From assembly GCF_000964085.1 (NCBI RefSeq), contig NZ_JZRB01000002.1, positions 1-64,000 of the forward strand: DNA of 64,000 bases, written 5' to 3'. A program made the position numbers and the translations under genes. Positions 26,732 through 35,218 of this stretch are shown here, one piece after another (positions within the stretch are counted from its first letter, which is position 1; each line of letters begins with the position of its first letter). The stretch comes from Luteibacter yeojuensis. Lineage in GTDB: Bacteria; Pseudomonadota; Gammaproteobacteria; Xanthomonadales; Rhodanobacteraceae. The notes below the pieces were generated by a model. The model searched no databases. It was not told the origin of the DNA and saw only the letters and a list, made by a program, of their open reading frames with translations.

Positions 26732-28074
26732 AGGTAGATGGTGTGCTCGATCGACGGCGAGACCTGGGTGCCGGTGATGGCGACGCGCAGCGGCGCGGCG
26801 ACCTTGCCCATGCCCAGTTCAAGCGCGGCAGCGGTCTTTTCCACGGCCCCGTGCACGGCTTCGGGTGTCCATTCCGGCAGCGCGGCGAGTTCTTCCTTCG
26901 CTTTGGCGAGCACGGTGGGCGCCGTCTCGGTCCGCAGGTGCTTTTCGATGGCCTTCTCGTCCCATGCCACGATGGGGCCGTACCAGATCTTCGCGCGTTC
27001 AGCCATGTCGACGAATGTCTGCACGCGGTCGCGCAGGGCCACGACCACGTCGGCCGGGGCCGGCCCCGTGGCCGGGTCGATGCCGATGCGCTGCAGGTGG
27101 TAAGCCAGCTCGGGGCCCAGGGCAGCCGGGTCGTCCGTCTTCAGGTAGTGCTGGTTGAGCCACGAAAGCTTGGTGACGTCGAAGCGCGACGCCGCCTTGT
27201 TGACGTCGGCGGCATCGAACAGCTCGATCATCTCACCGACGGAGAAGATCTCCTGGTCGCCATGCGACCAGCCCAGGCGCACGAGGTAGTTCAGCAGGGC
27301 ATGCGGCAGGAAGCCATCCTCGCGGTACTGCATGACGCTGACCGCGCCGTGGCGCTTCGACAGCTTCTGGCCATCAGGGCCAAGGATCATGGGCAGGTGC
27401 GCGAACTCCGGCACCGGCGCGCCGAGCGCCTTGTAGATGTTGATCTGGCGCGGCGTGTTGTTGACGTGGTCGTCGCCGCGGATCACCTCGGTGATACCCA
27501 TGTCGATGTCGTCGACCACCACCGCGAAGTTGTAGGTGGGGAAGCCGTCGGAGCGGAAGATGACGAGATCGTCGAGCTCGGCGTTCGCCCACTCCACGCG
27601 GCCCTTCACCTTGTCGTCGAATACTACCGAGCCCGAGGTGGGGTTCTTGAAGCGGATGACGCGGTTGGGGTCGTCGCGGAGCGGCTCGTTGCGGTCGCGG
27701 TAGTAGCCGTTGTAGCGCGGCTTCTCGCCCGCGGCCATGGCGGCGTTGCGCATGGCCTCGATCTCGTCCTTCGTCTCGTACGCGTAGTAGGCCTTGCCCT
27801 CGCGCAGCAGCTGCTCGGCCACCTCGCGGTAACGGTCCATGCGCAGGGTCTGGTAGTACGGGCCCTCGTCGTGCGACAGGCCGAGCCATTGCATGCCATC
27901 GAGGATGGCCTGCACGGCTTCCTGCGTGGAACGCTCACGGTCCGTGTCCTCGATGCGCAGGATGAACTCACCGCCCCGCCGACGCGCTTCGAGCCAGCAG
28001 TACAGCGCGGTACGCGCGCCGCCAATGTGCAGGTAGCCGGTGGGACTGGGGGCGAAACGGGTGCGGACGGGCAT
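26674..28074 (-). CDS. gltX: Glutamate--tRNA ligase
   Basis: The 466-residue class I synthetase starts at 28074 with [20 protein letters not shown], which holds the HIGH-type motif. The KMSKS-type loop is [25 protein letters not shown] is also typical. An anticodon-binding helical region completes it. Length matches the family (about 470). The longer frame to 28158 adds only non-conserved residues. Confidence 0.97.
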   Translation of the reverse strand: MPVRTRFAPSPTGYLHIGGARTALYCWLEARRRGGEFILRIEDTDRERSTQEAVQAILDGMQWLGLSHDEGPYYQTLRMDRYREVAEQLLREGKAYYAYETKDEIEAMRNAAMAAGEKPRYNGYYRDRNEPLRDDPNRVIRFKNPTSGSVVFDDKVKGRVEWANAELDDLVIFRSDGFPTYNFAVVVDDIDMGITEVIRGDDHVNNTPRQINIYKALGAPVPEFAHLPMILGPDGQKLSKRHGAVSVMQYREDGFLPHALLNYLVRLGWSHGDQEIFSVGEMIELFDAADVNKAASRFDVTKLSWLNQHYLKTDDPAALGPELAYHLQRIGIDPATGPAPADVVVALRDRVQTFVDMAERAKIWYGPIVAWDEKAIEKHLRTETAPTVLAKAKEELAALPEWTPEAVHGAVEKTAAALELGMGKVAAPLRVAITGTQVSPSIEHTIYLCGREVALARIDDAIAKAR

Positions 28075-28244
28075 GGGGGGGGATCGCTGCTTGGGGCAAG
28101 AGGAGGATTTTAGCGTAAGGGGCGTTTGGGAGGTGGGAGATGGGAAGTGGGGGCGCACCGCTGTAACGCCACGGTCATCCCCCTATAACCGCCGGGACAC
28201 GGCCGGGGCCCAATCTGTGCCAAAGAGGCCAGAGGGGCAGCGCC

Positions 28245-29405
28245 ATGCGAGTCGGCATCGTCACCGAGACCTACGCACCGGACGTGAACGGTGTCGCCCT
28301 TACCGTCCAGTCCCTCGCCCGCGGCCTTGTCCGCCGCGGCCACGCGGTCGACCTTATCCGCCCGACCCACCCGGGGACGCCGCCCCTGGCGGACGCGGGC
28401 ATGGATGTCCTCGCGGTGGAAGGTGCCTCGGTTCCCCGCTATGCGGGCCTGCGCTTCGGCTTGCCCGCCCGCTTCCGCATTGAGCGCCGCTGGCGCGCCG
28501 AACGGCCGGATGCCATCTACGTGGCCACGGAAGGCCCGCTGGGCTGGAGCGCCGTGAGCGCCGCCCGCCGTCTCGGCATCCCGGTGGCCACCGGTTTCCA
28601 CACCCGGTTCGATTTCTACGTGGGCCATTACGGCTTTGGCGCCTTCACCCCGGTGGTGCGCCGCTACCTGGCCCGCTTCCACCGCCGCGCGCAGACCACG
28701 CTGGTGCCCACCGGCCAGCTCGCTGGCGAGCTCAACGACCTGGGCGTGCACGACGTGCGCGTGCTGCGCCGCGCCGTGGACACCGTGCGCTTCCACCCGG
28801 AGCGCCGCGACGACGCGCTGCGCGCCTCGTGGGGCGCAGGCCCGGATACGCCGGTGATGCTTTGCGTGGGCCGCGTGGCGCCCGAGAAAAACCTGCACGT
28901 GGTGATCAACGCGTGGGAGGCCCTGCGCCGCCGCGTGCCGGATGCCCGCTGCATCATCGTCGGCGACGGCCCTGACCGCGCCACGCTGGAAGCCGCGCAC
29001 CCGGGCGTCATGTTCGCCGGCACCCGCCGCGGCGACGACCTGGCCGCGTTCTATGCCAGTGCCGACCTCTTCGTGTTCCCGAGCCTCACCGAGACCTTCG
29101 GCAACGTGGTGCTCGAGGCCATGGCCTCCGGCGTGCCCGTGGTCGCGTACGCCGAGGCGGCCGCGCGCGAGTACATCCGCAACGGCCAGAACGGCATCCG
29201 CGTGGCGCCGGGCAACGAAGGTGGCCTCATCGAGCGCGCCGCGACGCTGGGTGCCGACCCCACGGTGCGCGCGGCCATGGGCCGCTCCGCCCGTGCTTCG
29301 GTCGCCAGCCTGTCGCCGGAATCGGTGGTCTGCGAATTCGAATCCATCATGCAGTCGCTTGCCGGGGAGAACCTCCATGAACGCAGCACCGCGGTCGCCG
29401 CGTAA
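28245..29405 (+). CDS. GT4-type glycosyltransferase
   Basis: About 386 residues with two Rossmann-like domains. The N-terminus MRVGIVTETYAPDVNGVALTV and TGFHTRFDFY are typical of the MgtA/alpha-mannosyltransferase group. The C-terminal domain has FVFPSLTETFGNVVLEAMASGVPVVAY, the EX7E donor-binding motif. It probably transfers a hexose from a nucleotide sugar to a lipid acceptor. It overlaps the PAP2 phosphatase by 29 bp, suggesting linked lipid metabolism. Confidence 0.9.
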   Translation: MRVGIVTETYAPDVNGVALTVQSLARGLVRRGHAVDLIRPTHPGTPPLADAGMDVLAVEGASVPRYAGLRFGLPARFRIERRWRAERPDAIYVATEGPLGWSAVSAARRLGIPVATGFHTRFDFYVGHYGFGAFTPVVRRYLARFHRRAQTTLVPTGQLAGELNDLGVHDVRVLRRAVDTVRFHPERRDDALRASWGAGPDTPVMLCVGRVAPEKNLHVVINAWEALRRRVPDARCIIVGDGPDRATLEAAHPGVMFAGTRRGDDLAAFYASADLFVFPSLTETFGNVVLEAMASGVPVVAYAEAAAREYIRNGQNGIRVAPGNEGGLIERAATLGADPTVRAAMGRSARASVASLSPESVVCEFESIMQSLAGENLHERSTAVAA

Positions 29406-29913
29406 CCTCGACAGGCGCATGTGCGTCGCCGCCAACCGGTGGGGCGCGCGCCGCGCCATCGGCGTCTTCTTCGGCATCGTGAGCCGCCTGGGCGACGGCG
29501 TGTTCTGGTATGCCCTCATGAGTGTCATCGCCCTCGTGGGCGGCCTGCACGGCCTGGCCGTGGCGGCGCAGATGGCGCTGACCGGCCTCACGGCGTTGAT
29601 GCTTTATCGCGTGCTGAAGCGCTGGACGAAGCGCCCGCGCCCGTTCCGCTCATGCCCCGGCGTGATCGCGCACGTGCCGCCGCTGGATGAGTTCAGCTTC
29701 CCCTCGGGCCATACCCTGCAAGCGGTGGCCTTCACCGTGGTGGCCGTGGCGCATTACCCGGTGCTTGCGCCGTTCCTGATCGGCTTCGCCGCGCTGATCG
29801 GCGCCTCGCGCGTGGTGCTGGGCCTGCATTACCCAAGCGATGTGCTGGCCGCCACCGCCATTGGCGGCACGCTGGGTGCGTTGTCGCTGTGGCTGGAGCG
29901 CGCTCTGTTCTGA
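29377..29913 (+). CDS. PAP2-family membrane phosphatase
   Basis: A 178-residue integral membrane protein with the three PAP2 signatures: KRWTKRPRP, FPSGHT and SRVVLGLHYPSDV, which contain the catalytic His residues. It dephosphorylates lipid phosphates such as phosphatidic acid, phosphatidylglycerophosphate or undecaprenyl pyrophosphate. ATG at 29377 lies within the end of the glycosyltransferase gene behind GGGGAGAA. The stop codon abuts the stop of the next convergent gene without a gap. Confidence 0.9.
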   Translation: MNAAPRSPRNLDRRMCVAANRWGARRAIGVFFGIVSRLGDGVFWYALMSVIALVGGLHGLAVAAQMALTGLTALMLYRVLKRWTKRPRPFRSCPGVIAHVPPLDEFSFPSGHTLQAVAFTVVAVAHYPVLAPFLIGFAALIGASRVVLGLHYPSDVLAATAIGGTLGALSLWLERALF

Positions 29914-30267
29914 CTACGGGGCGCCGGAAGGTACCACCGACGGCAGCGCGGCCGTGGGTGAAGGGTGGCCGTACGTGACATGGACCGACCCGGCCATGGC
30001 CCTGTAAAGCCCGAAAAGAAGACCGAGCACGGCAACGCCGCCGAGGACGAGGCTTCGCCAGGTCTTCAGGTCGTTGACATCTTTCCTCGTCGCTTCCGCC
30101 AGCCGCCTGAGGTGCTGCAGCTCGGTTTCGATGCGGGGTACCGCATCCTTGATCTGCAGCAGGATCGACGTGGTGAGTTCATCGCCCAGCGTGTGCGGAC
30201 GGGGTGCCGTCGACGCCTGATGGGGCGTGCGATCCCGATTCGGCTGTGGTGTGTGTGCCCGTTTCAT
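29914..30267 (-). CDS. Single-pass membrane protein of unknown function
   Basis: About 117 residues from MKRAHTPQPNRD. A charged helical region (DAVPRIETELQHLRRLAEATRKDVNDL) precedes one transmembrane helix (SLVLGGVAVLGLLFGLYRAM) and a proline-rich tail. It resembles membrane-anchored helper proteins of no known function. ATG at 30267 with GAAGG upstream is preferred over the longer frame to 30369. Confidence 0.6.
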   Translation of the reverse strand: MKRAHTPQPNRDRTPHQASTAPRPHTLGDELTTSILLQIKDAVPRIETELQHLRRLAEATRKDVNDLKTWRSLVLGGVAVLGLLFGLYRAMAGSVHVTYGHPSPTAALPSVVPSGAP

Positions 30268-30488
30268 GACGAAACCTTCGGCGTAACACGCTCGTTTGTC
30301 GAGCACTGGAAGGTGGCGCACAACGGCACGATATAGCAGCGGCAAAAAAACCTCATCACGGACAAGCACATTGCCGCGTCACCGACGACGCAGGCGCTGG
30401 CAGTGCTTCCGCCCGGCGCCGCCTGTGCGACTGTTACGTCCTGAGAACGGCCTGAAGCGCACGACCGAAACGTGCTGGCCGGCGATGC

Positions 30489-30641
30489 TCATTCGCCACT
30501 GACATGCTTCACTACGCGCCGCACCGCGACGGGGCGCCGGCGACGCTTGCCGCCGCCATGGACGAGGGCGAGCACGAGCAAGGCGAGCAGCTGGCCGATG
30601 ACGACGCCGATGATCAGGCCGCTCCAGAACGTTTCGAACAT
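30489..30641 (-). CDS. Small single-pass membrane protein (50 residues)
   Basis: ATG at 30641 lies 6 bp behind AAGGAG. The peptide starts MFETFWSGLIIGVVIGQLL, continues ALLVLALVHGGGK and has a basic RRRRP tail, so it is a short N-out or N-in single-helix protein. No homologue is recognised. The strong ribosome site and clean hydrophobic helix support it being real. Confidence 0.6.
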   Translation of the reverse strand: MFETFWSGLIIGVVIGQLLALLVLALVHGGGKRRRRPVAVRRVVKHVSGE

Positions 30642-30730
30642 GACGTCTCCTTGTGTGCGGCGAGACTAGCATTCAAACAACCGTTCTAGCGATGGGCCAC
30701 CGGTGTGCGTTTTCGGCAATGGACCATGCA

Positions 30731-30758
30731 AAAAAAGCCCGGCACTTGGCCGGGCTTT
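30731..30758 (-). terminator. Intrinsic terminator after accD
   Basis: AAAGCCCGGC (30734-30743) pairs perfectly with GCCGGGCTTT (30749-30758) around ACTTG; on the minus strand it is followed by a run of seven T. It terminates the trp-accD operon. Confidence 0.85.
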
Positions 30759-30770
30759 GATCCTGTGACC

Positions 30771-30794
30771 ATCGCGCGCAAGCGCGCTCCCACA
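30771..30794. repeat. Single REP-like element
   Basis: ATCGCGCGCAAGCGCGCTCC and CACA: one palindromic unit between the accD stop and its terminator. Confidence 0.75.
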
Positions 30795-30796
30795 CT

Positions 30797-31672
30797 TTAG
30801 GCCGCGTCGACGCGGGGCATTTTCTCCAGGATACCGAGCATGGCGCCGAGCTTTTCGCGCATTTCGCGGCGGTCGACGATGACGTCGACCGCGCCGTGGT
30901 CGACGAGGAACTCGGAGCGCTGGAAACCCTCCGGCAGCGTCTCGCGCACGGTCTGCTCGATGACGCGCGGGCCGGCGAAGCCGATGAGCGCCTTCGGCTC
31001 GGCGACGTTGAGGTCACCGAGCATGCCAAGCGAGGCCGACACGCCACCGGTGGTCGGGTGCGTGAGCACCGAGATGTAGGGCACGCCCTTCTCGTGCATG
31101 CGGGCAATGGCTGCCGACGTCTTCGCCATCTGCATCAGCGAGAACAAGCCTTCCTGCATGCGCGCGCCACCCGTGGCGGAAAAACAAACCAGGGCGCTGT
31201 TTTCGGCAAGGGCTTTCTCCGCGGCGCGCGCGAACTTCTCGCCCACGACCGAACCCATGGAGCCGCCCATGAACGAAAACTCGAACGCCACGGCCACGGC
31301 CGGGCGACCGAGCAGCTTGCCCGACATGGCGATGAGGGCATCTTTCTCGCCCGTGTTCTTCTGCGCGGCGACGATGCGGTCCTTGTACTTCTTCTGATCC
31401 TTGAACTTGAGCGCGTCGACCGGCTCGAGCTTGGCCCACAGTTCGCTGGTGCTGCCTTCGTCAAAGAACGACAGCAGGCGCGCACGCGCGCCAATGGCAT
31501 GGTGGTGGCCGCACTTGGGGCACACCATGAGCGACTTCTCGAGCTCGGGCTTGTAAAGGACCGTGCCGCAACCGGCGCACTTTTCCCACACGCCCTCGGG
31601 GACCTTGCCCTTGCCGCCGGCAGCGGCCGGGGCGCGGGTCTTCGGGGTCATGATTTTCTGCAGCCAGTTCAT
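30797..31672 (-). CDS. accD: Acetyl-CoA carboxylase carboxyltransferase, beta subunit
   Basis: The 291-residue subunit forms malonyl-CoA with AccA in fatty acid synthesis. The N-terminal zinc ribbon is visible with C32, C35, C51 and C54 (KCAGCG and VCPKCGHH), followed by the crotonase-like carboxyltransferase domain ([45 protein letters not shown]). The start at 31672 ([10 protein letters not shown]) is preferred; the longer frame translates a REP element. It lies downstream of trpA. Confidence 0.96.
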   Translation of the reverse strand: MNWLQKIMTPKTRAPAAAGGKGKVPEGVWEKCAGCGTVLYKPELEKSLMVCPKCGHHHAIGARARLLSFFDEGSTSELWAKLEPVDALKFKDQKKYKDRIVAAQKNTGEKDALIAMSGKLLGRPAVAVAFEFSFMGGSMGSVVGEKFARAAEKALAENSALVCFSATGGARMQEGLFSLMQMAKTSAAIARMHEKGVPYISVLTHPTTGGVSASLGMLGDLNVAEPKALIGFAGPRVIEQTVRETLPEGFQRSEFLVDHGAVDVIVDRREMREKLGAMLGILEKMPRVDAA

Positions 31673-31697
31673 CGTTGTCTCCGGGTGTCGTGCAGGC

Positions 31698-31721
31698 ATC
31701 GCGCGCAAGCGCGCTCCCACA
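31698..31721. repeat. Single REP-like element
   Basis: One palindromic unit (ATCGCGCGCAAGCGCGCTCC followed by CACA) lies in the 60-bp gap between trpA and accD, within the operon. Confidence 0.75.
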
Positions 31722-31732
31722 AAATCTTCAAA

Positions 31733-32533
31733 TCAGCGCGCGTCGAGCGCGGCGCGGATGGGTGCCAGGAAGTCGTTCGCCCTGCCCGCCGCATCCTCAG
31801 CGCTGCCGGCGCCCGCGAGGCGATCGACCAGGGCGCTGCCGATGACCACGGCATCGGCGAACGCACCGATGGCCTGGGCCGACGCGGCATCGCGGACACC
31901 GAAACCCACCGCCACCGGCGCCTTCGACCGCGCGCGGATGCCCGCGACGCGTTCGGCGATCTGGCCGGTGCTCAGCTGGGCCGCGCCGGTGATGCCGGCG
32001 AACGATACATAGTACAGGAAGCCCGACGCCGCCTCGCACAGCTGGGCCAGGCGGCCCTCGGCCGTGGTGGGCGAGGCCAGCAGGATCTGGTCGAGGCCGG
32101 CATCGCGCAGCGGCTTGAGCACGGCGGATTCCTCGAGCGGGCAATCCACCATCAGTATGCCATCGACACCAGCTTCGAGCGCATCTTCGGCGAACGACGC
32201 GTAACCGTACATCTCCACCGGGTTGAGGTAACCCATGAGGACGATGGGTGTTTCGTCATCGGTCTCACGGAATGCCGCGACCCAGGCGAGCACGTTGGCC
32301 AGGCCCACGCCCTTCGCGATGGCCCGCTCGGAGGCATGCTGGATGACCGGGCCATCTGCCATCGGGTCGGAAAACGGCACGCCCAGCTCGATGACATCGG
32401 CGCCCGCGGCCACCAGGCCGTGCAGCAGCGGCACCACGTGTTCGGGCGAGGGATCGCCCGCGGTGATGAAGGTAATGAGGCCGGTGCGGCCGGCGTCCTT
32501 GAGGGCCGCGAAGCGGCTGGCGATGCGGCTCAT
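31733..32533 (-). CDS. trpA: Tryptophan synthase alpha subunit
   Basis: The 266-residue TIM-barrel subunit cleaves indole-3-glycerol phosphate to indole and glyceraldehyde 3-phosphate. Catalytic segments ELGVPFSDPMADGP (Glu and Asp) and LVDCPLEE are present, with the phosphate-binding VGFGVRD and VVIGSALVD. ATG at 32531-32533 overlaps the TGA of trpB, typical of coupled synthesis of the alpha2beta2 complex. The longer frame to 33031 runs through trpB and is a shadow. Confidence 0.97.
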   Translation of the reverse strand: MSRIASRFAALKDAGRTGLITFITAGDPSPEHVVPLLHGLVAAGADVIELGVPFSDPMADGPVIQHASERAIAKGVGLANVLAWVAAFRETDDETPIVLMGYLNPVEMYGYASFAEDALEAGVDGILMVDCPLEESAVLKPLRDAGLDQILLASPTTAEGRLAQLCEAASGFLYYVSFAGITGAAQLSTGQIAERVAGIRARSKAPVAVGFGVRDAASAQAIGAFADAVVIGSALVDRLAGAGSAEDAAGRANDFLAPIRAALDAR

Positions 32534-33744
32534 CAGAGTTCGATCCCCTCGCGCGCGGCGATGGTGTGCACGTCCTTGTCGCCACGGCCCGACAGGTTGG
32601 CCAGGACAAGGCCATCCTTGGGCAGCTCGCGGGCCAGCTTGATGGCCTGGGCGATGGCGTGGCTGGATTCCAGCGCGGCGAGGATGCCCTCGGTGCGCGC
32701 CAGCAGGTGGAAGGCTTCGAGCGCCTCGTCGTCGGTGACGCCCACGTACTCGGCGCGGCCCGCATCCTTCAGGAAGGCATGCTCGGGCCCCACGCCCGGG
32801 TAATCGAGGCCAGCCGATACCGAATGGGTTTCGATGATCTGGCCGTTGGCATCCGACAGCACATAAGTGCGGTTGCCGTGCAGCACGCCCGGCTTGCCGG
32901 CGGCGAGCGACGCGGCATGGCGGCCCGTACCGATGCCGTCGCCCGCGGCTTCGGCGCCGACGATGCGCACGCCGCTGTCGTTGAGGAACGCGTGGAACAG
33001 CCCGATGGCATTGGAGCCGCCGCCGACGCATGCCGTGATGACATCGGGCAGGCGGCCGAACTGCTCCAGTGTCTGCTCGCGCGCTTCGCGGCCCACGATG
33101 GCGTTGAAGTCACGCACCATCTGCGGGTACGGGTGCGGGCCGGCCACGGTGCCGATGATGTAGAAGGTATCGGCCACGTTGGTGACCCAATCGCGCATGG
33201 CGTCGTTGAGCGCGTCCTTCAGCGTCTGCGAGCCCGAGGTGACGGGCACCACCTCGGCGCCGAGCAGGCGCATGCGGTAGACGTTGATCTTTTGCCGCTC
33301 GATATCCACCGCGCCCATGTACACGACGCATTTGAGGCCCATGCGTGCCGCGACGGTGGCACTGGCGACGCCGTGCTGGCCCGCGCCTGTCTCGGCGATG
33401 ATGCGGGTCTTGCCCATGTGCCGCGCGACGAGCGCCTGGCCCACGGTGTTGTTGATCTTGTGCGCGCCGGTGTGGTTCAGGTCCTCGCGCTTCAGGATGA
33501 TGCGGGCGCCGCCCACGTGCTTCGTCAGGCGCTCGGCGAAGTACACCGGGCTGGGCCGGCCCACGTAGTACTTGAGGTCGCGGTCGAGCTCGGCGATGAA
33601 GGCCGGATCCTGGCGCAGGCGCTCGTACGCGGCCGTGAGTTCGGCGAGTGGCTCCATGAGCGTCTCGGCCACGTAGATGCCGCCGTAATCGCCGAAGCGC
33701 CCGTGCGCATCGGGATAGGCGTGGAAATCCGGGATCTGGGTCAT
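32533..33744 (-). CDS. trpB: Tryptophan synthase beta subunit
   Basis: The 403-residue PLP enzyme condenses indole with serine. The PLP lysine is in [18 protein letters not shown], followed by [24 protein letters not shown] is the phosphate loop. Length is typical. It lies 28 bp after trpF and overlaps trpA. Confidence 0.98.
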   Translation of the reverse strand: MTQIPDFHAYPDAHGRFGDYGGIYVAETLMEPLAELTAAYERLRQDPAFIAELDRDLKYYVGRPSPVYFAERLTKHVGGARIILKREDLNHTGAHKINNTVGQALVARHMGKTRIIAETGAGQHGVASATVAARMGLKCVVYMGAVDIERQKINVYRMRLLGAEVVPVTSGSQTLKDALNDAMRDWVTNVADTFYIIGTVAGPHPYPQMVRDFNAIVGREAREQTLEQFGRLPDVITACVGGGSNAIGLFHAFLNDSGVRIVGAEAAGDGIGTGRHAASLAAGKPGVLHGNRTYVLSDANGQIIETHSVSAGLDYPGVGPEHAFLKDAGRAEYVGVTDDEALEAFHLLARTEGILAALESSHAIAQAIKLARELPKDGLVLANLSGRGDKDVHTIAAREGIEL

Positions 33745-33772
33745 TGCGTTACCGTGTGTTGCTAAAGGGGGC

Positions 33773-34396
33773 TCACGCGCTGGGGACGGCGCGCACGGCG
33801 GCGAGGAAGCGTTCCATCTTAGCCCGATCCTTCAGGCCCGGCGATGTCTCGATGCCGCTGGACAGGTCCACGCCCCATGGGCGGGCCACGCGGATGGCCT
33901 CGGCCACGTTGGCGGCGGTGAGTCCGCCCGCGAGCACCAGCGGTTGCGCCAGGTCGCGCGGCATGAGGTTCCAGTCGAAGGCCACGCCACTGCCGCCGGT
34001 CTCGCCCAGGCCGTGGCCGTCGAGCAACAGGCCGGTGGCGCGCGGGTAGGCACGCAGGCGGGCCAGCGCGCCCTGCCCTTCGCCCATGGCGATGGCCTTG
34101 AGGTAGCGCGTGCCATGTGCCGCGCAGGCCTCGTCGGTTTCCACCCCGTGGAACTGCAACATATCGGGGCGCACCTGGCGGACGATCTCGTCGACATAGG
34201 CCGGCTCGTCGTCCATGACAAGCACCACGGTGGTGACGAACGGGGGCACGGCCTCGCGCAGCGCGCGCGCCTGCTCGAGGCCGACATAGCGCTTGCTCTT
34301 GCGCGTCATGACGAAACCCACGGCATCGACACCGAGCGCGGCGGCGGCCTGCACGTCTTCCAGGCGGGTGAACCCGCAGTACTTCACGCGCGTCAC
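33773..34396 (-). CDS. trpF: Phosphoribosylanthranilate isomerase
   Basis: The 207-residue TIM-barrel enzyme starts with GTG at 34396 ([14 protein letters not shown], with the catalytic Cys in KYCG). [28 protein letters not shown] and a catalytic Asp in [20 protein letters not shown] are visible, and [15 protein letters not shown] closes the phosphate site. The start overlaps the truA stop (GTGA). The frame up to 34522 is non-conserved. Confidence 0.96.
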   Translation of the reverse strand: MTRVKYCGFTRLEDVQAAAALGVDAVGFVMTRKSKRYVGLEQARALREAVPPFVTTVVLVMDDEPAYVDEIVRQVRPDMLQFHGVETDEACAAHGTRYLKAIAMGEGQGALARLRAYPRATGLLLDGHGLGETGGSGVAFDWNLMPRDLAQPLVLAGGLTAANVAEAIRVARPWGVDLSSGIETSPGLKDRAKMERFLAAVRAVPSA

Positions 34397-35160
34397 AGTG
34401 TTACCTCCGCGGGCAGGCCCCAGTGCGCCTCGTAGCGCGGGCCAAGGAACGTCAGGCCCTCGGCGGGCGCGGTGGCACCGGCCACGTCGCGGTCGCGGCC
34501 CGCGAGCAGCTCGGCCATCCATGCGACCGGCTGCTCACCGCGGCCGATGGGAATGAGCGAGCCGACGATGTTGCGCACCATGTGGTGGAGGAACGCGTTG
34601 GCCTCGATCTCCACCACGATGTGGATATCGTCCTGGAACACGCGGATGGCACGCACGTTGCGCCGCGCATGCGCCGCCTGGCAGGCGATGGCGCGGAAAG
34701 CGGAAAAATCGTGCTCGCCGACGATGGCCTGCGCGGCATCGTGCATGCGCGAGGCATCGAGCGGTTTCTTTTCCCATGCGACGAAGCGGGCATCGAGCGC
34801 GGGGCGCACGAAGCGGGAAAGCAGGCGGTAGCGGTAACGCCGCGCACGGGCGGAGAAGCGCGCGTGGAAATCATCGTCGACCGGCTGCGCCCACGTGACC
34901 GCGACGCTGCGCGGCAGGTTCGAGCACGCACCCAGCACCCAGCCGCGCATGTCGCGCTGCACGTCGGTGTCGAAATGCACCACCTGGCAGCGGCCGTGCA
35001 CGCCCGCGTCGGTGCGGCCGGCGGCGGTGGTCTCGATGGGCTGGTGGGCGACGAAGGAGAGGGCCTCCTCCAGGGCGCCCTGCACGGTCTTCGCATGGCT
35101 GAGCTTCTGCCAGCCAGAGAAGTCGGTGCCGTCGTATTCGACGCCTAGGGCGATGCGCAT
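34393..35160 (-). CDS. truA: tRNA pseudouridine(38-40) synthase
   Basis: The 255-residue enzyme modifies uridines 38-40 in the anticodon arm of many tRNAs. The catalytic Asp51 is in [29 protein letters not shown] at the start and [21 protein letters not shown] are typical. It stands between fimV and trpF, a gene order usual in Xanthomonadales and Pseudomonas. Confidence 0.96.
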   Translation of the reverse strand: MRIALGVEYDGTDFSGWQKLSHAKTVQGALEEALSFVAHQPIETTAAGRTDAGVHGRCQVVHFDTDVQRDMRGWVLGACSNLPRSVAVTWAQPVDDDFHARFSARARRYRYRLLSRFVRPALDARFVAWEKKPLDASRMHDAAQAIVGEHDFSAFRAIACQAAHARRNVRAIRVFQDDIHIVVEIEANAFLHHMVRNIVGSLIPIGRGEQPVAWMAELLAGRDRDVAGATAPAEGLTFLGPRYEAHWGLPAEVTL

Positions 35161-35218
35161 GGGGTCAGGTGGCGGTGGAAACCGGAAAGGTTACCACCGC
35201 CACCGCCCCGCTGGCAGG

